A stretch of DNA of 64,000 nucleotides from Lentisalinibacter orientalis (GCF_040706535.1 NZ_JAPDRJ010000001.1:1426001-1490000); one strand, 5' to 3'. Positions 21,989 to 31,808 are shown, counted from the stretch's first letter. The notes: generated by a model from the sequence alone, not told the origin. Made by a program: numbers and translations.

Positions 21989-22363
21989 ATGTCGCCCCTG
22001 ACCAAGCACTTTCACGAAGCGGTGCTCGCGCTGGCTGGTCATGCGCCGATCAAGCAGCGGCTGGTGTGCGCTTACAGTGACCACCTGAGCGGCGTCCACG
22101 ACGAGGACCTGCCGCGCCGTGTGCTGGCGCGCTTCTCCGATCTGCGCCGGCGCCTGCACAGCGTGACCCCACTGAACGGGGAAGGGCCGGTGCGCGCCTC
22201 GGTTCGCAAGATGAGTGGCCCGGAAGCCGCCGACTGCGCGAAGATCATCGTCGCGCTGTACGGCGAACTCGCACGGCGGGAGGCGGCCGACAGCACGGGT
22301 CCGCTGCACCTGGTGCGCGCCCCGGAGCTGGAAGATGTCCCGGATTTCCTACTGAAGTCCTGA
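21989..22363 (+). CDS. Conserved-looking hypothetical protein, 124 aa
   Basis: Not recognised. The 124 aa protein is soluble, mostly helical and Arg/Leu/Ala-rich, with no signal peptide or membrane segment. It starts MSPLTKHFHEAVLALAGH and has a KMSGPEAADCAKIIVALYGELARRE helix pair (read in parts). The start has a GGGAGAG box and codon use fits the neighbours, so it is likely real. A short hairpin (CCGCCG 21943-21948 / CGGCGG 21954-21959) lies in its leader. It stands alone 194 bp after ileS and before a REP pair. Confidence 0.7.
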   Translation: MSPLTKHFHEAVLALAGHAPIKQRLVCAYSDHLSGVHDEDLPRRVLARFSDLRRRLHSVTPLNGEGPVRASVRKMSGPEAADCAKIIVALYGELARREAADSTGPLHLVRAPELEDVPDFLLKS

Positions 22364-22389
22364 CCACCCCCGCCCTGCAACCACCCACC

Positions 22390-22412
22390 GTAGGAGGGCC
22401 TTCAGGCCCGAT
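22390..22412 (+). repeat. REP-like palindromic element, copy 1
   Basis: GTAGGAGGGCCTTCAGGCCC and following bases: a GTAGGAG head plus an imperfect GGGCC-TTCA-GGCCC palindrome, resembling the extragenic REP sequences of Pseudomonas and Xanthomonas (GTAGGAG...CTTCAG...). It lies 27 bp after the hypothetical gene. Confidence 0.8.
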
Positions 22413-22606
22413 CCGCTCTTCTGACGGCGGCATCCTTCTATCGGCGTAGGCCCGCCATCGGCTCAGGCGAACTGCGGGGGACGCTCAGTCGGACGTCCTG
22501 TCCTCCTTCGCTTCGGCCGGGCCTCCTTCCCGCCGTCCTGGCTCCAGTCGGCCCGGACCACCCCCGCAGGGCGGCCACAATAGAACGGGGGTCTGGCAGG
22601 GCCGGG

Positions 22607-22628
22607 TCGGGCCTGAAGGCCCTCCTAC
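22607..22628 (-). repeat. REP-like palindromic element, copy 2 (inverted)
   Basis: Exact reverse complement of the core of the copy at 22390-22411. The two form an inverted pair around about 195 bp, like a BIME. This copy overlaps the TAG stop codon of the convergent subtilase gene (22625-22627), so it forms the very end of that CDS and probably its 3' mRNA hairpin. Confidence 0.8.
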
Positions 22629-24247
22629 ATGTTCTGGAATTCGCGGGAGGCGTAGCGCGTCAGGTGGGCGCTTACCGCCGCCGGCGGGCGGCGTGCGCTG
22701 CGGGGACCGCGGCGCATGAGCATGGCGCGGAACGCCGGGCTGGTCGCGAGGTGGAAGCGGAGCTCGTCGCCGTAGCGGGCGAGGAACGTCTCCGGGTCGT
22801 CGCCGCCGGCCTCGGTCAGCCGGGCCAGCGCCTGGCGCACCGCCGCCTCGTCCAGTTCCGGGAAATAGCGGCCGAATTCGCGCCAGTGGTTGAGATCCGT
22901 GCCGGCGGCCGGTTCCGGCCGGACCGCCGACGGACCGCGGCGGGGCAGGGCGGCCTCGAGCAGCGCCACCGCGTCCAGCAGGCCGGCCCCGTGGCGTCCG
23001 GTGTCCCAGCCGTCCGGGCGGCGGACGCCGGCGCCGGTCAGGATGTCGCGGAAGACGGCCGGCAGTGCCGCGCCGGGGTAGCGACGGCGCAGGCGGTCGC
23101 GGCCGTGACGGGACAGCCACAGGGCTGCCGCGCCGGCCACCGTGGCCACCGCATACGAGGTGCCGCTGCCCCGGGCGTCGCTGTAGCGCCCGCCCGGCTC
23201 GGCCAGCGCGCGCCAGACGTCCTGGCCCGGCGCGGCGAGGTCCACGTCGCCGCCCGCGGCGCTGTAGCGCCAGACGGCGTCCCGGCAGTTGCCGGCCGCG
23301 ACGGCGATCACCCGGGCGGAGCGCGCCGGATGCACGACCCAGGGCCAGACATTCCCGGCCGCGGCGAGGCCGATGATGCCGCGGGCCGCCGCCGCGTCGA
23401 GCATCCGTTCGAGGCTGCGACTGGCGAAGGGTCCGCCGAGACTCATCGAGATGACGTCGGCGTCGATGCCGATGGCGTGATCGATGGCGAGGGCGAGCCG
23501 CCGGAACGAGAAATGCACGACGCCGGAAGACACGCGCAGGGGCACCAGCGTCGCGGCGGGCGCGCTGCCGCTTACCGCGATGCCGTCCTCTCCTTCGTCA
23601 CCCACGGCGCTCATGATGACGCTGGCAGTCGCCGTGCCGTGGCCCGGATTGCGGCCCCGCAGCGGATCCCGGGGATCGGGGCGATCGGCCTCGAAGTCGT
23701 AGCCGAGCGCGACGGCGAGCCGGTCCGGGTGGCGGATCTCCGGGTGCAGGGTGTAGCCGGTGTCCGGATGGGCGATGCGTATGCCGCCGCCGGGCGCACC
23801 GTCGATCAGGGCGAAGGCCTCGACGAGACGGGCATTGGCCAGGCTCCATTCGCTGTCGGCGGAGCAGGGCAGCGGGCGCGTGCCGGCACCGCTGCGGGGG
23901 CCGCGGCGCCCGGCCCGGGCCGGGTCCGGATCGTGGCCCGGCTGGATCACCGCCGCCTCGGCCCAGAGCACGTCGGGGTGGGCGTCGAGGCGGCGCGCGA
24001 AATCCCAGACCTGGCGCACCAGCGGCTGCAGCGCCGGGCGCCGGCGCAGCGCCTGGTACACGCCGCCCGAGCGGGGCAGTCGCTCCACGGCCCATTCCCC
24101 CGGCAGCGTGGCGGCGACCGCGCGGCGAGCGGCGCGGGTGGCCGCCGCCGGGCTCAGCCCCGAATCCACGGCCAGCATCAGCCCCTCGCTGCGCGGAGTC
24201 AGCTCGCCGTCCGCAGTGGCCGGCAACCGGATCGCCCTGTCTCGCAT
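22625..24247 (-). CDS. S8-family serine peptidase (subtilase), no signal peptide
   Basis: Predicted protease, 540 aa from ATG 24247, chosen for a GGGGAGG box 10 bases upstream (a TTG at 24286 would add 13 residues). The catalytic triad and oxyanion hole are complete: Asp162 (HPDTGY), His203 (GHGTATASV), Asn299 (AAAGN) and Ser364 (GTSYAVATVAG). About 150 residues precede the protease domain and 100 mainly helical residues follow it. Neither looks like a known propeptide or export signal, so the protein may be cytosolic. It is convergent with the hypothetical gene and divergent from the M49-like gene (70 bp). Confidence 0.88.
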   Translation of the reverse strand: MRDRAIRLPATADGELTPRSEGLMLAVDSGLSPAAATRAARRAVAATLPGEWAVERLPRSGGVYQALRRRPALQPLVRQVWDFARRLDAHPDVLWAEAAVIQPGHDPDPARAGRRGPRSGAGTRPLPCSADSEWSLANARLVEAFALIDGAPGGGIRIAHPDTGYTLHPEIRHPDRLAVALGYDFEADRPDPRDPLRGRNPGHGTATASVIMSAVGDEGEDGIAVSGSAPAATLVPLRVSSGVVHFSFRRLALAIDHAIGIDADVISMSLGGPFASRSLERMLDAAAARGIIGLAAAGNVWPWVVHPARSARVIAVAAGNCRDAVWRYSAAGGDVDLAAPGQDVWRALAEPGGRYSDARGSGTSYAVATVAGAAALWLSRHGRDRLRRRYPGAALPAVFRDILTGAGVRRPDGWDTGRHGAGLLDAVALLEAALPRRGPSAVRPEPAAGTDLNHWREFGRYFPELDEAAVRQALARLTEAGGDDPETFLARYGDELRFHLATSPAFRAMLMRRGPRSARRPPAAVSAHLTRYASREFQNM

Positions 24248-24316
24248 CGCCGCCGCCCTCCCCGGGAGCCCCGATCTCTCGTGCAATAATGCCCCTTTTC
24301 TGTACGGAGCTCAGCG

Positions 24317-26122
24317 ATGAAATTCAGTACCGAATCCCTGCGCCCGTTCGGCGCTGTCGTCCGGATCGCCCATGCTGGCCACGCAGACACGACGCGCCAC
24401 GGGCGCCGCAGCCGTCCGCTTGCCGCGATCAGCAAGATTGCCGTCCCGGCCCTACTGCTGTCGGCCCTCGCTCTCGCCGGTTGCGGCAGCGACGCACCGC
24501 CGGAGGAGACCGTGACCGCGGAGACCGGCATGCGCGAACAGCCGGCGGCGCAAGCGCGCCCGGACGCCGATGCCGTCGCCGAGCGGGTGGCCGACTACGC
24601 CCCGTTCACGCTCACCGCCGACCTCGGCGGTCTCAGCGACGACCAGCGCAGGATGATCGGGCTGCTGATCGACGCCTCGAAGATCATGGACGACCTGTTC
24701 TGGCGTCAGGCCTGGGGCGACGGCCACGAGGAGTGGCTGGCCGACCTGCCGGCCGGCCCGGTGCGCGAGTTCGCCGGCATCAACTACGGGCCCTGGGACC
24801 GCCTGGCCGACGACCGGCCGTTCGTGACCGGCGTGCGGGCCAAGCCCGCCGGCGCCAACTTCTACCCGCCCGACATGACGGTGGAGGAGTTCGAGGCCTG
24901 GGACCAGCCGGGCAAGGACGGCCTCTATTCGCTCGTGCGCCGGGACGCGGCGGGTGATCTCGAGCTGATCCCCTATCACGAGGCCTACGCCGGCCCGCTG
25001 GGGCGCGCCGCCGAACTGCTGCGCGAAGCCGCGACGCTGGCAGAGGACGAGGGCTTCGCCCGCTACCTGGGCCTGCGAGCGGACGCCCTGGTGACCGACG
25101 ACTACCAGCCGAGCGACATGGCCTGGCTCGACATGAAGACCAACCGCATCGACGTGGTGATCGGCGCCGTCGAGACCTACGAAGACCAGCTGTTCGGCTA
25201 CCGGGCGGCCTACGAGTCTTTCGTGCTGCTGAAGGACATGGCCTGGTCCGACCGGCTGTCGCGCTTCGCGGCCTTCCTGCCGGAGCTGCAGCGCGGCCTG
25301 CCCGTGCCGGAGCGCTACAAGGCGGAGGAGCCGGGCAGCGACTCCGACCTGAACGCCTACGACGCCCTCTACTACGCCGGCGACGCGAATGCGGGCGCGA
25401 AGACCATCGCCATCAACCTGCCCAACGACGAGGAGGTGCAACTCGCCAAGGGCACCCGGCGACTGCAGCTGAAGAACGCGATGCGCGCGAAGTTCGAGAA
25501 GATCATGCAGCCCATTGCCGAGGTACTCATCGTCGAGGAGCAGCGGGGCCACGTCACCTTCGACGCCTTCTTCGCCAACACCATGTTCCACGAAGTCGCC
25601 CACGGCCTCGGCATCAAGAACACGGTGGACGGCTCCGGCACCGTGCGTGCCGCGCTGAAGGACGTGGCCTCCAGCATCGAGGAGGGCAAGGCCGACGTGC
25701 TGGGCCTGTACATGATCACCGAACTGCACGAGCGCGGCGAACTCGGCGACGTCGACCTCATGGACTACTACACCACGTTCCTCGCCGGCATCTTCCGCTC
25801 GGTGCGTTTCGGCGCCTCCAGCGCCCACGGCAAGGCGAATATGGTGCGGTTCAATTTCTTCGCCGACGAGGGTGCGTTCACCACGGACGAGACCACCGGC
25901 CGCTACCGTGTGGACTTCGACGCCATGCAGGCGGCGATCACGAAGCTCTCTGCGAAGATCCTCACGCTGCAGGGCGACGGCGACTACGAGGGCGCGAAGG
26001 CGTTCACCGATACCCTCGGGGTGGTCCGGCCCGAGCTGGCCGACGCGCTGTCCCGCGTCAATGCGGCGGACATACCGGTGGATGTGCGCTTCGAGCAGGG
26101 CCGCGAGGTCCTCGGCCTCTGA
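24317..26122 (+). CDS. M49-like zinc metallopeptidase lipoprotein (dipeptidyl-peptidase III related)
   Basis: Predicted zinc peptidase anchored to the envelope. The 601 aa protein has a long cationic N terminus, then a hydrophobic stretch ending in lipobox LALAGC (Cys near residue 56). The metal site is HEVAHGLG with a downstream EEGKAD, the pattern of DPP III-like proteins (whose classical motifs are HELLGH and EECRAE). It therefore differs by having HExxH rather than HExxxH. A GGAG box lies before the ATG. It is divergently transcribed from the subtilase gene; the substrate is unknown. Confidence 0.7.
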   Translation: MKFSTESLRPFGAVVRIAHAGHADTTRHGRRSRPLAAISKIAVPALLLSALALAGCGSDAPPEETVTAETGMREQPAAQARPDADAVAERVADYAPFTLTADLGGLSDDQRRMIGLLIDASKIMDDLFWRQAWGDGHEEWLADLPAGPVREFAGINYGPWDRLADDRPFVTGVRAKPAGANFYPPDMTVEEFEAWDQPGKDGLYSLVRRDAAGDLELIPYHEAYAGPLGRAAELLREAATLAEDEGFARYLGLRADALVTDDYQPSDMAWLDMKTNRIDVVIGAVETYEDQLFGYRAAYESFVLLKDMAWSDRLSRFAAFLPELQRGLPVPERYKAEEPGSDSDLNAYDALYYAGDANAGAKTIAINLPNDEEVQLAKGTRRLQLKNAMRAKFEKIMQPIAEVLIVEEQRGHVTFDAFFANTMFHEVAHGLGIKNTVDGSGTVRAALKDVASSIEEGKADVLGLYMITELHERGELGDVDLMDYYTTFLAGIFRSVRFGASSAHGKANMVRFNFFADEGAFTTDETTGRYRVDFDAMQAAITKLSAKILTLQGDGDYEGAKAFTDTLGVVRPELADALSRVNAADIPVDVRFEQGREVLGL

Positions 26123-26387
26123 CGGTCGGCCTTCCCCGCCGGTCTGCCGCAATGGGCGCCCCATCGCGGCGCGCCGGCGGGCGGTCCTGCGCCAGCGTGG
26201 TGCAGGATCGGGCCGCGCTGCCCCGGAAACCGGTGCCGGAGCGGCGGCACGGATATTGCACACGTGATCGCATGGCGCCATCAGCCTGACACATTCGCCT
26301 GCCATAGTCGGACCGACCGGGACGGATTTGCGAAGCTGATGCGCGAGGACGGCGCGGCCGGCCATCAACCGACAAGGAGCGTGCGAC

Positions 26388-26996
26388 ATGCCTGTCATCA
26401 ACCGGGGACTGCAGTTCTGGAAATCCGCCGAGGAGCTGCTGCTCGACTATCTCAACGAGCGCTGCGGCAGCAGGGCCAATCTGACCTACATCCCGGCGGC
26501 CGAAGACGGCCCTCCGGTGCTGGTGGCGAGTTACCTGGAGTTCCCGGTGGCGGACCACCTGACGGCTTTCACCGTCGGCATGTCCAGCGTGGAACCGCCG
26601 GCGGGGGGCGAGCGTCCCGAGCTGATGATCTCGGTGAAGAGCCCCAACGCCGCCTGGGCCCGTGCCATCGGCGTGATCGCGGAGCGCTACCGGGGCCGGG
26701 GAGCCTTCAAGATCGGCGACACGGTCTCGGTCAGCGACGAGATCAGCCGCTCGAGCCCGATGCGCGCGTTCCTCGTGCACAATCCGGCCCTGTTCGGCCT
26801 GGCCGGTGAACGGCTCGAGATGGAGGGGCGCAGCGTGCGCATGCTGCAGCTCTATCCCGTGCACGATTCGGAGGTGGCGCTGATCCGCAAGTACGGCTAC
26901 CAGGCCTTCATCGACAGCCGCCCGGACCTCGCCGACGTCCGCCGTCCCGCCCAGAGCGCCGCCAGCGTGGAGGCGCATGCGCTGAAGGCGGGCTGA
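26388..26996 (+). CDS. Suppressor-of-fused (SUFU) domain protein
   Basis: The 202 aa protein resembles bacterial Sufu-domain proteins: TAFTVGMSSVEPP and PELMISVKSP strands in the first half, and LQLYPVHDSEVALIRKYGYQAFID near the C terminus (read in parts), matching the family's 'Pl...E...k..G...l' ending. There is no signal peptide. In bacteria these proteins often appear as immunity-like or regulatory proteins, but no toxin is adjacent here. Preceded by 265 bp in which I see no gene; it ends 3 bp before the convergent MFS gene. Confidence 0.6.
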   Translation: MPVINRGLQFWKSAEELLLDYLNERCGSRANLTYIPAAEDGPPVLVASYLEFPVADHLTAFTVGMSSVEPPAGGERPELMISVKSPNAAWARAIGVIAERYRGRGAFKIGDTVSVSDEISRSSPMRAFLVHNPALFGLAGERLEMEGRSVRMLQLYPVHDSEVALIRKYGYQAFIDSRPDLADVRRPAQSAASVEAHALKAG

Positions 26997-26999
26997 GCC

Positions 27000-28196
27000 T
27001 CAGGCAGTCTGCGCGGCGCGCGCGCCGAGTGCGCGGATGGCCAGCGCGCAGGCCACCGAGAGCAGGCCGAGCACCAGCAGGAACACGGCCAGCGTCACCG
27101 GTGAGTCGTTGTCCAGCATCGAGACGAACTGGACCAGCAGCGCGCCCACCGTCTGCTGGGTGAAGCCGAGCAGGCTCGACGCCGTGCCGGCCCGCCGTGG
27201 CGACTGGCGCACGGCGCCGGTCTGGGCGTTCGGCGCGGCGAGGCCGCTCGAGTAGGTCACCACCGTCATCGGCAGGAACAGCGCCATCGGTGCCCACCAG
27301 CCGGCGCCGGTCAGGCTCACCATCGCCAGCGTGCCCGCGGCGGCGACGAGACTGCCGCGCAGGATCATGGCGTCGACGCCGAGCCGGTGCGAGTACCGGC
27401 TCGAGGTCAGGTTGCCCAGCGTGTAGCCGCCGGCCAGCAGCAGGAACCAGAAGCCGTACTCCCGGGCCGGCCGACCCATCACGGACTCCATCAGGTAGGG
27501 CGCGGTGGAGATGAAGACGTAGAACATGCCCACCGACAGCACCGCCTGGGCGGTGTACGCATGGAACAGCGGCTTGCCCATCAGCCGCTTCACCCCGAGG
27601 CCGAGCGACTCCCGCTGCCCGTCGTCCTCGTCGGGCAGTGTCTCCGGCAGCCAGCGCAGCACCGCGGCGGTCACCAGCAGCCCCAGCACGCTCACCACCA
27701 GGAACAGGCTGCGCCAGCCGTACCAGTCGGTGAAATAGCCGCCCACCAGCGGCGCCAGCGTCGGCGCCACCACCATGACCATCACCAGGGTGGCGAGCCG
27801 GCCGGCCATCTCGTCCGTGCCGTAGACGTCACTGAGTATGGCGCGGGCGATCACCAGGCCGGCTGCGCCGCCCACGGCCTGCACCATCCGTGCGCCGATC
27901 AGCCAGTAGATGTCGGGGGCCAGGTAGCAGGAGACGCTGCCGGCGAAACAGAGCGCGAGGCCCGCGATCAGCGCCGGCCTCCGTCCCCAGCGGTCCGCCA
28001 GCGGTCCGTAGAGGAGCTGGGCCGGACCGATGGCGAAGACGAAGGCGCTGAAGGTGAGCTGGGTCAGCGCCAGCGAGGTGCCGAACGCCGATTGCACCGC
28101 GGGCAGCGCGGGCAGATAGATCTGCATGGCGAGCGGCCCCATGGCGGTTGCCGCCGCCAGCAGCACGATCAGCTTGCGGGGGCCGATGTCGCTCAA
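27000..28196 (-). CDS. MFS drug-resistance transporter, Bcr/CflA type
   Basis: Proton-driven inner-membrane exporter with about 12 membrane segments, 398 aa. The N-terminal half carries MQIYLPALPAVQSAFG and the MFS signature GPLADRWGRRPALIAGL; the motif-C-like region GGAAGLVIARAILSDVYG identifies drug:H+ antiporters. TM5 has the antiporter-type LAPLVGGYFTDWYGWR. Related to Bcr (bicyclomycin) and CflA pumps; the actual substrate is unknown. It lies 46 bp downstream of folE on the same strand, perhaps by read-through. Confidence 0.9.
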   Translation of the reverse strand: MSDIGPRKLIVLLAAATAMGPLAMQIYLPALPAVQSAFGTSLALTQLTFSAFVFAIGPAQLLYGPLADRWGRRPALIAGLALCFAGSVSCYLAPDIYWLIGARMVQAVGGAAGLVIARAILSDVYGTDEMAGRLATLVMVMVVAPTLAPLVGGYFTDWYGWRSLFLVVSVLGLLVTAAVLRWLPETLPDEDDGQRESLGLGVKRLMGKPLFHAYTAQAVLSVGMFYVFISTAPYLMESVMGRPAREYGFWFLLLAGGYTLGNLTSSRYSHRLGVDAMILRGSLVAAAGTLAMVSLTGAGWWAPMALFLPMTVVTYSSGLAAPNAQTGAVRQSPRRAGTASSLLGFTQQTVGALLVQFVSMLDNDSPVTLAVFLLVLGLLSVACALAIRALGARAAQTA

Positions 28197-28242
28197 CGTC
28201 GCGTCGGTGTCGGGCCGCCGGCGGTCGGCGGCAGGGTCGGCG

Positions 28243-28854
28243 TCAGCTGCCGTGGCCGATCATGCGCAGGAATTCGGCGCGGGTGCGGGCGTCCTCGCGG
28301 ATGGTGCCGAGCATCTGGCTCGTGACCATCGACACGCCGGTCTTGTGGATGCCGCGGGTGGTCATGCACTGGTGCTCGGCTTCGATCACCACCCCGACGC
28401 CCTTCGGCTTCAGCACGTCCTGGATGGTGTTGGCGATCTGGGCGGTCATCTTCTCCTGCACCTGGAAGCGGCGGGCGAAGGCCTCCACCACCCGGGCCAG
28501 CTTGCTGATGCCCACCACCTTGTTGGTGGGCAGATAGCCGACGTGTGCCCGGCCGATGATCGGCGCCATGTGGTGCTCGCAGTGGGACTCGAAGGTGATG
28601 TCGCGCAGCACGATCATCTCGTCGTAGCCCTCCACCTCCTGGAAGGTGCGCTTCAGGAAGCGGACCGGGTCCTCCCGGTAGCCGGAGAACCAGTCCTCGT
28701 AGGCGCGCGCCACGCGCGCGGGCGTGTCGAGGAGGCCTTCCCGGTCCGGATCCTCGCCCGCCCACAGCAGCAGCGTGCGGATGGCCCCCTCCGCCTGACG
28801 GCGGCCCGGCCTGCGCCGCGCCTTCTTCTTCACGCCGGTCTTCTTGTTCGCCAA
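28243..28854 (-). CDS. folE: GTP cyclohydrolase I
   Basis: Converts GTP to 7,8-dihydroneopterin triphosphate, the first step to folate. The start is set at TTG 28854 because GGGAG lies 8 bases upstream; an in-frame ATG at 28887 would add 11 residues. This gives 203 aa with a Lys/Arg-rich start (KKTGVKKKARRR). Zinc and active-site motifs are complete: FESHCEHHMAP, GYLPTNKVVGISKLAR, RFQVQEKMT and EAEHQCMTTRGIHK. It is divergent from the lipocalin gene. Confidence 0.95.
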   Translation of the reverse strand: MANKKTGVKKKARRRPGRRQAEGAIRTLLLWAGEDPDREGLLDTPARVARAYEDWFSGYREDPVRFLKRTFQEVEGYDEMIVLRDITFESHCEHHMAPIIGRAHVGYLPTNKVVGISKLARVVEAFARRFQVQEKMTAQIANTIQDVLKPKGVGVVIEAEHQCMTTRGIHKTGVSMVTSQMLGTIREDARTRAEFLRMIGHGS

Positions 28855-28982
28855 TGTCCGTATCTCCCTGGTCCGTGCTGGCGACATACTACCGGAACGG
28901 GCTCGATCGCGGCATCCGGCGCTGCATCCGCGGTCCTCGACAGAGCGAATACAACGGGCATCGAAGCTTGCATGGAGCCGAC

Positions 28983-29537
28983 GTGAAGAGACTGCTGGCC
29001 GTTCTGCTGTGCGCCTCCCTCGCCGGATGCGCCACCACCCCCGAAGACCCGATCCACGTCGTCGACCAGGTCGATCTGCCCCGCTACATGGGCGACTGGT
29101 ACGTCATCGCGCACATCCCCACCTTCCTGGAGGACGAGGCCTACAACGCCATCGAGTCCTACGAGCTGAACGACGACGGGACCATTGCCACCACTTTCCG
29201 CTTCCGCAACGGCGGCTTCGACGGGCCGCTGAAGGTCTACACGCCCACCGGTTTCGTGCGGGACGACCCGAGCAATGCGGTGTGGGGCATGCAGTTCGTG
29301 TGGCCGTTCAAGGCCGAGTTCCTGATCGTCTGGCTGGACGAGGGCTACGAGACGACCGTGATCGGACGCAACGCCCGTGACTACGTCTGGATCATGGCGC
29401 GCGAGCCGCGGATACCCGACGACGAGTACCGCCGGATACTGTCCTTCCTGGAGACCGAGGGCTACGACCTCGACGCGTTGCGCGAGGTCCCCCAGCGCTG
29501 GCCGGAGCCCGACACCGGTGACGGCGATCGCGACTGA
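28983..29537 (+). CDS. Outer-membrane lipocalin (Blc-like)
   Basis: Lipid-binding beta-barrel lipoprotein, 184 aa from GTG 28983, which has a GGAG box 6 bases upstream. The frame is open further upstream without support. The signal peptide ends in lipobox SLAGC. Lipocalin motifs are DLPRYMGDWYVIAHIPTF (the GxW motif), DPSNAVWGMQFVWPFK and VIGRNARDYVWIMAREP. Bacterial Blc proteins bind fatty acids or lysophospholipids and are stress-induced. It is divergent from folE, 128 bp apart. Confidence 0.9.
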   Translation: MKRLLAVLLCASLAGCATTPEDPIHVVDQVDLPRYMGDWYVIAHIPTFLEDEAYNAIESYELNDDGTIATTFRFRNGGFDGPLKVYTPTGFVRDDPSNAVWGMQFVWPFKAEFLIVWLDEGYETTVIGRNARDYVWIMAREPRIPDDEYRRILSFLETEGYDLDALREVPQRWPEPDTGDGDRD

Positions 29538-29659
29538 TACCCATACGCCATGCTCCATGCGCCGGCGGGCCGGCGCGGGCTAACATGGAGCCGGGCCCAC
29601 GGTCCGGACAGTAGTCCGCGCAATAGGCCGCGCATCAGTCGTCAACAGCGGGGGGCGTC

Positions 29660-31069
29660 ATGCACCGGCTCTCGTATTACAGTCACCGGCAGGCGCTGGC
29701 CGTCTCGGTCGAGGCGGGCGGCAGGGCGGTGCGTGACGCGCTGGTGGCGCCGGCCGCCCGGGTCGGGCCGTTGTTCGCCGGTTTTCCGGACCTGCCGCTG
29801 TACGTGACGCGGCCGGCAGCCGGCGCGCCGCTGGCGGTGCCCACCGAGACGCTGGTGGTGGAGGGCGCCGGCGCCGCCGAGGTCGACTGGGCCTGTCGGC
29901 GGCTGTCGCTGGAAGTCATCCGGGAGGGCCGCCGCGGCCGGGTGCTGCTGCGCGCCGTATGCGAGGCGACCGGCATCGACCGGCTGCGCCATGCGGCGGA
30001 CGCGGCGCGGCGGCTCTATCGCCGCGGTAACGTCGCCGTGGCCCATCCCAATTTCCTGCGGCTGTATCGGCCGCCGCCGGCCGCGGCCGCGGCCGAAGCC
30101 GGGCCGGCGCTGGCGGAGGGGCAGTGGGCGCTGGACAACGACGGCGACGTGGGCGTTGCCGGCGCCGACGTCGGTGCGGAGGCCGCCTGGGCGCTCACCA
30201 CCGGACGCCGCCGGGTGCGGGTTGCCATCCTGGACGACGGCGTCGACCTGGCTCATCCGTACCTGCGACCGGCGGCCGCAGCCGAGCGGGATTTCGTGGC
30301 CGACGACCGTTACGGCCGCCCCGCCGGCGACGACGCCCACGGTACCGCGGTGGCGGGCATCGTGGCCGCCGACGGGCCCCGCGCGACGGGTCTCGCGCCG
30401 GGCGTCTCCCTGGTGGCCGCGCGCATCGCCCGCGGCGGCGCGCATGGTTACTGGCTGTCCGACGATTTCGACACCGCCGAGGCCGTGGACTGGTGCGCCG
30501 GGGAGAGCGGCGCGGACATCCTGAACCTGTCCTGGGGCGGCGGCCCGCCGGCCGATGCCATCACGGGCGCGCTGGAACGGGCCGCGCGGACCGGCCGCCG
30601 CGGTCGCGGCTGCCTGATCGTGGCCGCGGCCGGGAACAGCCAGTCGGCCCTGGACTATCCGGCCACGCTGCCCGAGGTGCTGGCGGTGGGCGCCTCGAAT
30701 CCCTGGGACCGGCGCAAGACCCGCCGCTCCCGGGACGGCGAGCACTGGTGGGGCAGCAGCCACGGCCGGAATCTCGCGCTGCTGGCACCCGGCGTCTCGA
30801 TACTCACCACCGACCTGCGCGGCCGGCACGGCTTCTCGCCCACCCTGGTGTACGACGCGTTCAGCGGCACCTCCGCCGCCGCGCCGTTCGTCTCCGCCGC
30901 GGCGGCGCTGGTGCTGTCGCTGCATCCGGAGCTGCCGGCGGCGCGCCTGCGCCGGGTACTGGAGGACAGTGCGGTGCCGCTCGCCGGCGGGCGCCGCTCC
31001 ACCCACGGACACGGCCGCCTGGATGCGGCCGCGGCGCTGCGCCTGGCGGCGGCCGGCGCCGGGGACTGA
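29660..31069 (+). CDS. S8-family serine peptidase, no signal peptide
   Basis: Predicted subtilase, 469 aa. An N-terminal region of about 150 residues precedes WALDNDGDVGVAGADVGAEAAW, read in halves, the typical lead-in of kexin/fervidolysin-like catalytic domains. The triad is Asp192 (ILDDGVD), His227 (DAHGTAVAG) and Ser405 (SGTSAAAPFVS), with oxyanion Asn326 (AAAGN). No signal peptide or lipobox is visible. It is unrelated in flanking regions to the other subtilase in the window. The stop is 3 bp from the convergent msrA stop. Confidence 0.88.
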   Translation: MHRLSYYSHRQALAVSVEAGGRAVRDALVAPAARVGPLFAGFPDLPLYVTRPAAGAPLAVPTETLVVEGAGAAEVDWACRRLSLEVIREGRRGRVLLRAVCEATGIDRLRHAADAARRLYRRGNVAVAHPNFLRLYRPPPAAAAAEAGPALAEGQWALDNDGDVGVAGADVGAEAAWALTTGRRRVRVAILDDGVDLAHPYLRPAAAAERDFVADDRYGRPAGDDAHGTAVAGIVAADGPRATGLAPGVSLVAARIARGGAHGYWLSDDFDTAEAVDWCAGESGADILNLSWGGGPPADAITGALERAARTGRRGRGCLIVAAAGNSQSALDYPATLPEVLAVGASNPWDRRKTRRSRDGEHWWGSSHGRNLALLAPGVSILTTDLRGRHGFSPTLVYDAFSGTSAAAPFVSAAAALVLSLHPELPAARLRRVLEDSAVPLAGGRRSTHGHGRLDAAAALRLAAAGAGD

Positions 31070-31072
31070 GTC

Positions 31073-31726
<654 letters not shown>

Positions 31727-31808
31727 GGCTCTCTCCTGTGGCTGCCCGGCGGATATGCGTCCGGCAAGCGCGCGATCAAGGGTCGGGCGGTGGTGCCCAG
31801 GCCGGCCG

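Noticed and set aside
26123..26387. Small gene or RNA in the 265-bp gap before the Sufu gene
   Set aside because: No start with a ribosome-binding site and protein-like frame, no clear hairpin-T terminator, no tRNA-like sequence.
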